From assembly GCA_019916065.1 (NCBI GenBank), contig CM034240.1, positions 35,763,389-35,827,388 of the forward strand: a stretch of DNA of 64,000 bases. The letters are read 5' to 3'. Made by a program: the position numbers and the translations under genes. The DNA comes from Vitellaria paradoxa (taxonomy: Eukaryota > Streptophyta > Magnoliopsida > Ericales > Sapotaceae). The notes beneath the pieces were generated by a model. The model saw only the letters and a program-made list of their open reading frames with translations, ran no database searches and was not told the DNA's origin. This document shows, piece after piece, positions 60,837-64,000 of this stretch; position 1 is the stretch's first letter, and the number at the start of each line of letters is the position of its first letter.

Positions 60837-62950
60837 ATGGCCTGTCACTAGAGATTGATACTTCCTCAGGATAGCAATGAGTCCCCCTCTGATAACCTTC
60901 CTCTGATTGGGGCTAATGCCCCTAGTCCCTCTTCCATTCGAGTCCCTGAATCTTCTATCATTGATCCTGATTCGCACCATAGGGGGACGTCTACATCAAG
61001 AAGAGGAAATTTAGACCTTGACTACGTCAGGATTCACTCGGTGATTGATAAGGCTAAACTCAAGAAACTTTTGAAGGTCTTCTAACCCCTAAAGCACTTG
61101 TCTTACTGGTGGCCTGCGCCCGAGGATTTTACCTGCTCTCCATTAATGCCCGGGGTCGTCACCATGTATGATGCTGCATTGTCGAGCTGGCTTCGATTTC
61201 CATCGGTGCACCTAATTAGAGAAGTATTGGCTAGAATCAATCTGAACCTAGCCTAGTTCATGCCAAACAGTTAGAAAATCCTGGTTAGCTGGGCTGTCAT
61301 CTGGAAGGCCACCACAAATGAGCATATCGCGATGGATGAATTACTCTACCGTTATAGATTTGTTGAGGCAGGTCGGAGCTGGTACTACTTCTCAACTCGA
61401 GCAAAGGACTTCAACTTAATGATCGGCTATGCATCTTTTGTGAAGCATTGGAAGGGCTATTTCTTTTTCTTATATGATGACAATTGGGAGTTCTGTCCAT
61501 GAGAGATGGAAGAAGATAAGATGATCCATTGCCTTCTAGCCTGGGGCTGATTGAGTGAAGAGAGTATGCTAACTACTCGAGCTGGGGTTCAGCTCGGCCA
61601 TACTCCTTCTCTTCCTTCCCTTTAGTTAGTATAATCCTAACCTCATATTACCTTGTTTAGCTAAAGCTCTACCTAAAGTGTTTGAGGTACAATTAGAGAG
61701 AATAAAGCTCGCCCAAAACTACACTGATCACCATTTTAGCGTTTTGGAAACAGTAAAGAGTTTGGCCGAGTATATGCTCGATCCCGAGTCAAGCTTGGAA
61801 GCTTTTGAGATTGAATGTGAGAGGAGTGAGTTCTTTATTATTTCGATTTCTTGTCTTTTTATGCACTGCTAACATATTTCTTTGCATAATTACAGATACC
61901 AATGTTGCTTTTACCGATTTCTCTCAATCTGCCGAGTAGATGAAGTTTAACAAGGAGAAATACAAGGGTTTGGGCAAGAGGTCCTTTGGGTAAAATCTAG
62001 GGCCCTTTGATATGGATTCCAAGGATGACGATCGTATTTCCACTCTAATACAGGAGCGCCTTCATGATGCTCCTCCCTTGAGCTTGGTCATCCCCGAGTA
62101 AGGGGCTCTTCCTTCTCCATCTTTCCTGAGTAGCCAACTAAGATTAAGGTAACTGTCGAGTCATCCAAACTACCGAACATTGTGTATGACTTCACACTGG
62201 CAGTTAAGAGGATGGAAGGCATCATCAATCCTATTGATCTGGCTCGATCGAGGGAAATTTTGTCGACTAAGCTGGTCAAAAGCATTGCCCATGTCTTTGC
62301 AAAGGTATAACTTTTGATTTCTTCTTTGTAAGATACTTACTAGTCATTCTCTTTGTTCTGACTCTTAATCTGTATTTCCAAACCATACTCTAGTTGGCCG
62401 AGCTTGGGACTTAGTATCTCGAGATGAACCGTGGCTTCCTCTAGGAGATCAAAAAGAATGAGCATCCCTTTCCGCGTATCTTTTCATTGGAAAAGGAATT
62501 GGAGAAAACACGTGTCGACGCTTGAGCTGTTACTACTGAGCGAGGCTAGGCTCTTGCTGCCGGAGATGAAACCCTTTAAAGCTCCAAGAGCCTCTCTTTA
62601 GCCTTGATTGCTAAAACAAATTTGAAAGATCTAACTAATTAGAGGGTTGAGGAACTGGCCAAGCAATTAGAGGCCCTTAAAGGTCAAGTGGAGGAGTAGA
62701 AAGCCAAGGCGGTCGAGGATTCCAAGGAGAGTGATGCAGCTCAAGATTGACAATCGAGGCTTTTGAGGACGGCTTTGAAAACACCAAGAAGGAAGTCCTT
62801 AAACTCCATCTTGAACTTGATCTTTCAGAGGTGGTCTTCATCAACGAAGCTACTGTGTCTCTGATCACTGAGAAAGTAGATGGAGACCAAGGCAAAGGGG
62901 CTAATATACAATCCGAACAAGCTCAGACGAGCCAAAGGAATGATTCTTAA
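60837..62950 (+). pseudogene. Broken plant transposon gene, PF04195-like, with introns
   Basis: The ATG at 60837 is followed by a stop at codon 5, then an Asp/Ser/Pro-rich N-terminus (to 61083). The core (61090-61530) reads, with nonsense codons, VVTMYDAALSSWLRFP, FMPNS.KILVSWAV, WYYFSTRAK and SFVKHWKGYFFF. This is the pattern of the 'putative gypsy type transposon' domain found in many plant retroelement-associated proteins (family name from memory). Probable introns are 61826-61895 and 62305-62393, both GT-AG. The C-terminal part (62394-62950) is Lys/Glu-rich coiled coil (VEELAKQLEALKGQVEE) and is broken by stops and at least one shift. At least ten disabling changes make it a pseudogene. 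No RT or integrase is nearby; the element continues or ends beyond the window. Confidence 0.65.
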
Positions 62951-64000
62951 GATTGATGCCTGCCTCTTTTTCTTTTTGTTTTCTTCTTTATTCTTGTAAA
63001 TCTTTACTAACATTTGTAAAGAACTTTGTTCTTTTATGACATCTAACATTTGTAAGAATCTTTATGTGTTTATGGGAAGGATTTCACCTTTCTACTTAGT
63101 TTCAAAAGTTTAAACAAATCGATGAGTTAAATTGGCTAAGTTTAATTATACCTCAATCAGTCTTTTTGGAATGCCGACTCCAATTGGACTTTTTAGTTTC
63201 TATCAACACAATAAGCAGTTTCTAACTAGTTGGTTGCCTTTGAGCAATTGTTTAGTTAATCTATCGATCTCTATTCCGAGTCTTACAAACTGTGACGATG
63301 CCTTCCTTCAATGGTTGGCCAACCTTAACCTAGTCATTTTTTTGGATTGGCTTCTTAGGCTTTCTTAGTTTTCCTTGTCAGTCAACCATTTTTGGGTTGA
63401 CCGAGTTGTCAATCCACCTCTTAGGCTCTCCTTTCCTAGTAGGCATTTTTCTCAGTTGGTTGGTTACTCTCAGACTGACCGAGCTGTCGATCTACCTCTT
63501 AGACTCTTTGGGCCTAGCGGCCGTTTTTTGATCGATCGATAGTTCTTGGATTGTCTGACTTGTCGATGTAGTCCTGTCACATGAGAAAAGATAACAATGT
63601 ATGTTGAGAACTTTTGAAAAAAATTTTATTAATTGCCAAAAGATAGAGAATACAGTCTTAAAAGGAGAAATTCATAAATGTTTAGACATAATAAATTTAT
63701 AAATGCTCCTCATGCTATAAATGAGGTAGGGCTTTCCTGTTGAGGTCTTTGAGCCAGTAAGTTTCTTTCCTCGTGTAGGAAGTTATCTAAGGTTTTTCCC
63801 AGTTCGGTCCAAGCTTTCCTTCCTAAGGTCTCTTGTTGGCTAGTTCACCCTTTGATTGTACTATGAAAAATACAATCATAAACCTTAAATTGTGGGTTGT
63901 TGGGTGGATTTATATTTTAAAAAGATGAGAAAATGTGTTTAAATGCATTAATGAGAATTTTTTGTGAATTGCAGGTGTTTGGGACGAAAATAATAGAAAC
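62951..64000. other. 3' region of the transposon relic with degenerate tandem repeats
   Basis: 63350-63560 holds two to three degenerate units of about 80 bp built on TTGACCGAGTTGTCAATC, CACCTCTTAGGCTCTCC and TAGTAGGCATTTTTCTCAG. The second copy reads CTGACCGAGCTGTCGATC, TACCTCTTAGACTCTTTG and TAGCGGCCGTTTTTTGATC. The rest is non-coding, including CAGTTCGGTCCAAGC near 63801. Confidence 0.5.

Overview
This window looks like nuclear chromosomal DNA from a flowering plant, most likely a woody eudicot. It is strongly AT-rich, one intact gene carries spliceosomal GT-AG introns, and nearly everything else is plant transposable-element debris: Ty1-copia, Ty3-gypsy, LINE, hAT-like and Tourist-like elements, and long inverted repeats. 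I see no bacterial gene organisation, CRISPR array, rRNA or convincing tRNA gene. Homology statements come from reading and remembered family patterns; no database search was run.

The one gene I trust is a class I homeodomain-leucine zipper transcription factor of the HAT5/ATHB1 type. It has three coding exons between 43111 and 44935, giving 324 residues. Its leader has CT- and C-rich tracts and a 28-codon upstream ORF (42904-42990), which resembles the conserved-peptide uORF known to restrain translation of Arabidopsis ATHB1. A small MITE-like insertion lies just upstream of the best TATA candidate, and candidate polyadenylation signals follow the stop.

Layout. 0-10 kb: AT-rich intergenic DNA with several small non-autonomous DNA transposons, some with clear target-site duplications (TSDs). 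10.4-16.1 kb: a long inverted-repeat element split by a gag-only Ty1-copia retrotransposon (element A). 17-35 kb: four related roughly 2-kb solo-LTR-like blocks in both orientations, one with a perfect 5-bp TSD. The last block (30.2-35.0 kb) holds nested insertions, including the 3' end of a Ty3-gypsy polyprotein and another inverted repeat. 38.6-41.8 kb: a second copy of the copia family (element B), with both LTRs, a primer-binding site and a perfect 5-bp TSD, but no gag core and no pol. 42.5-45.3 kb: the HD-Zip gene. 46-50 kb: a very long AG microsatellite and an 0.8-kb hairpin element. 51.5-57.3 kb: an LTR with primer-binding site, a reverse-strand copia pol relic, an orphan GC-rich block, a LINE 3' relic and Tourist-like copies. 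59-64 kb: a broken, intron-bearing plant transposon gene resembling the 'putative gypsy type transposon' family (Pfam PF04195), with degenerate tandem repeats 3' of it.

The most unusual features are the uORF-HD-Zip module, the three long inverted repeats as possible sources of hairpin RNA, and the pol-less copia family that moved recently enough to keep its TSD.
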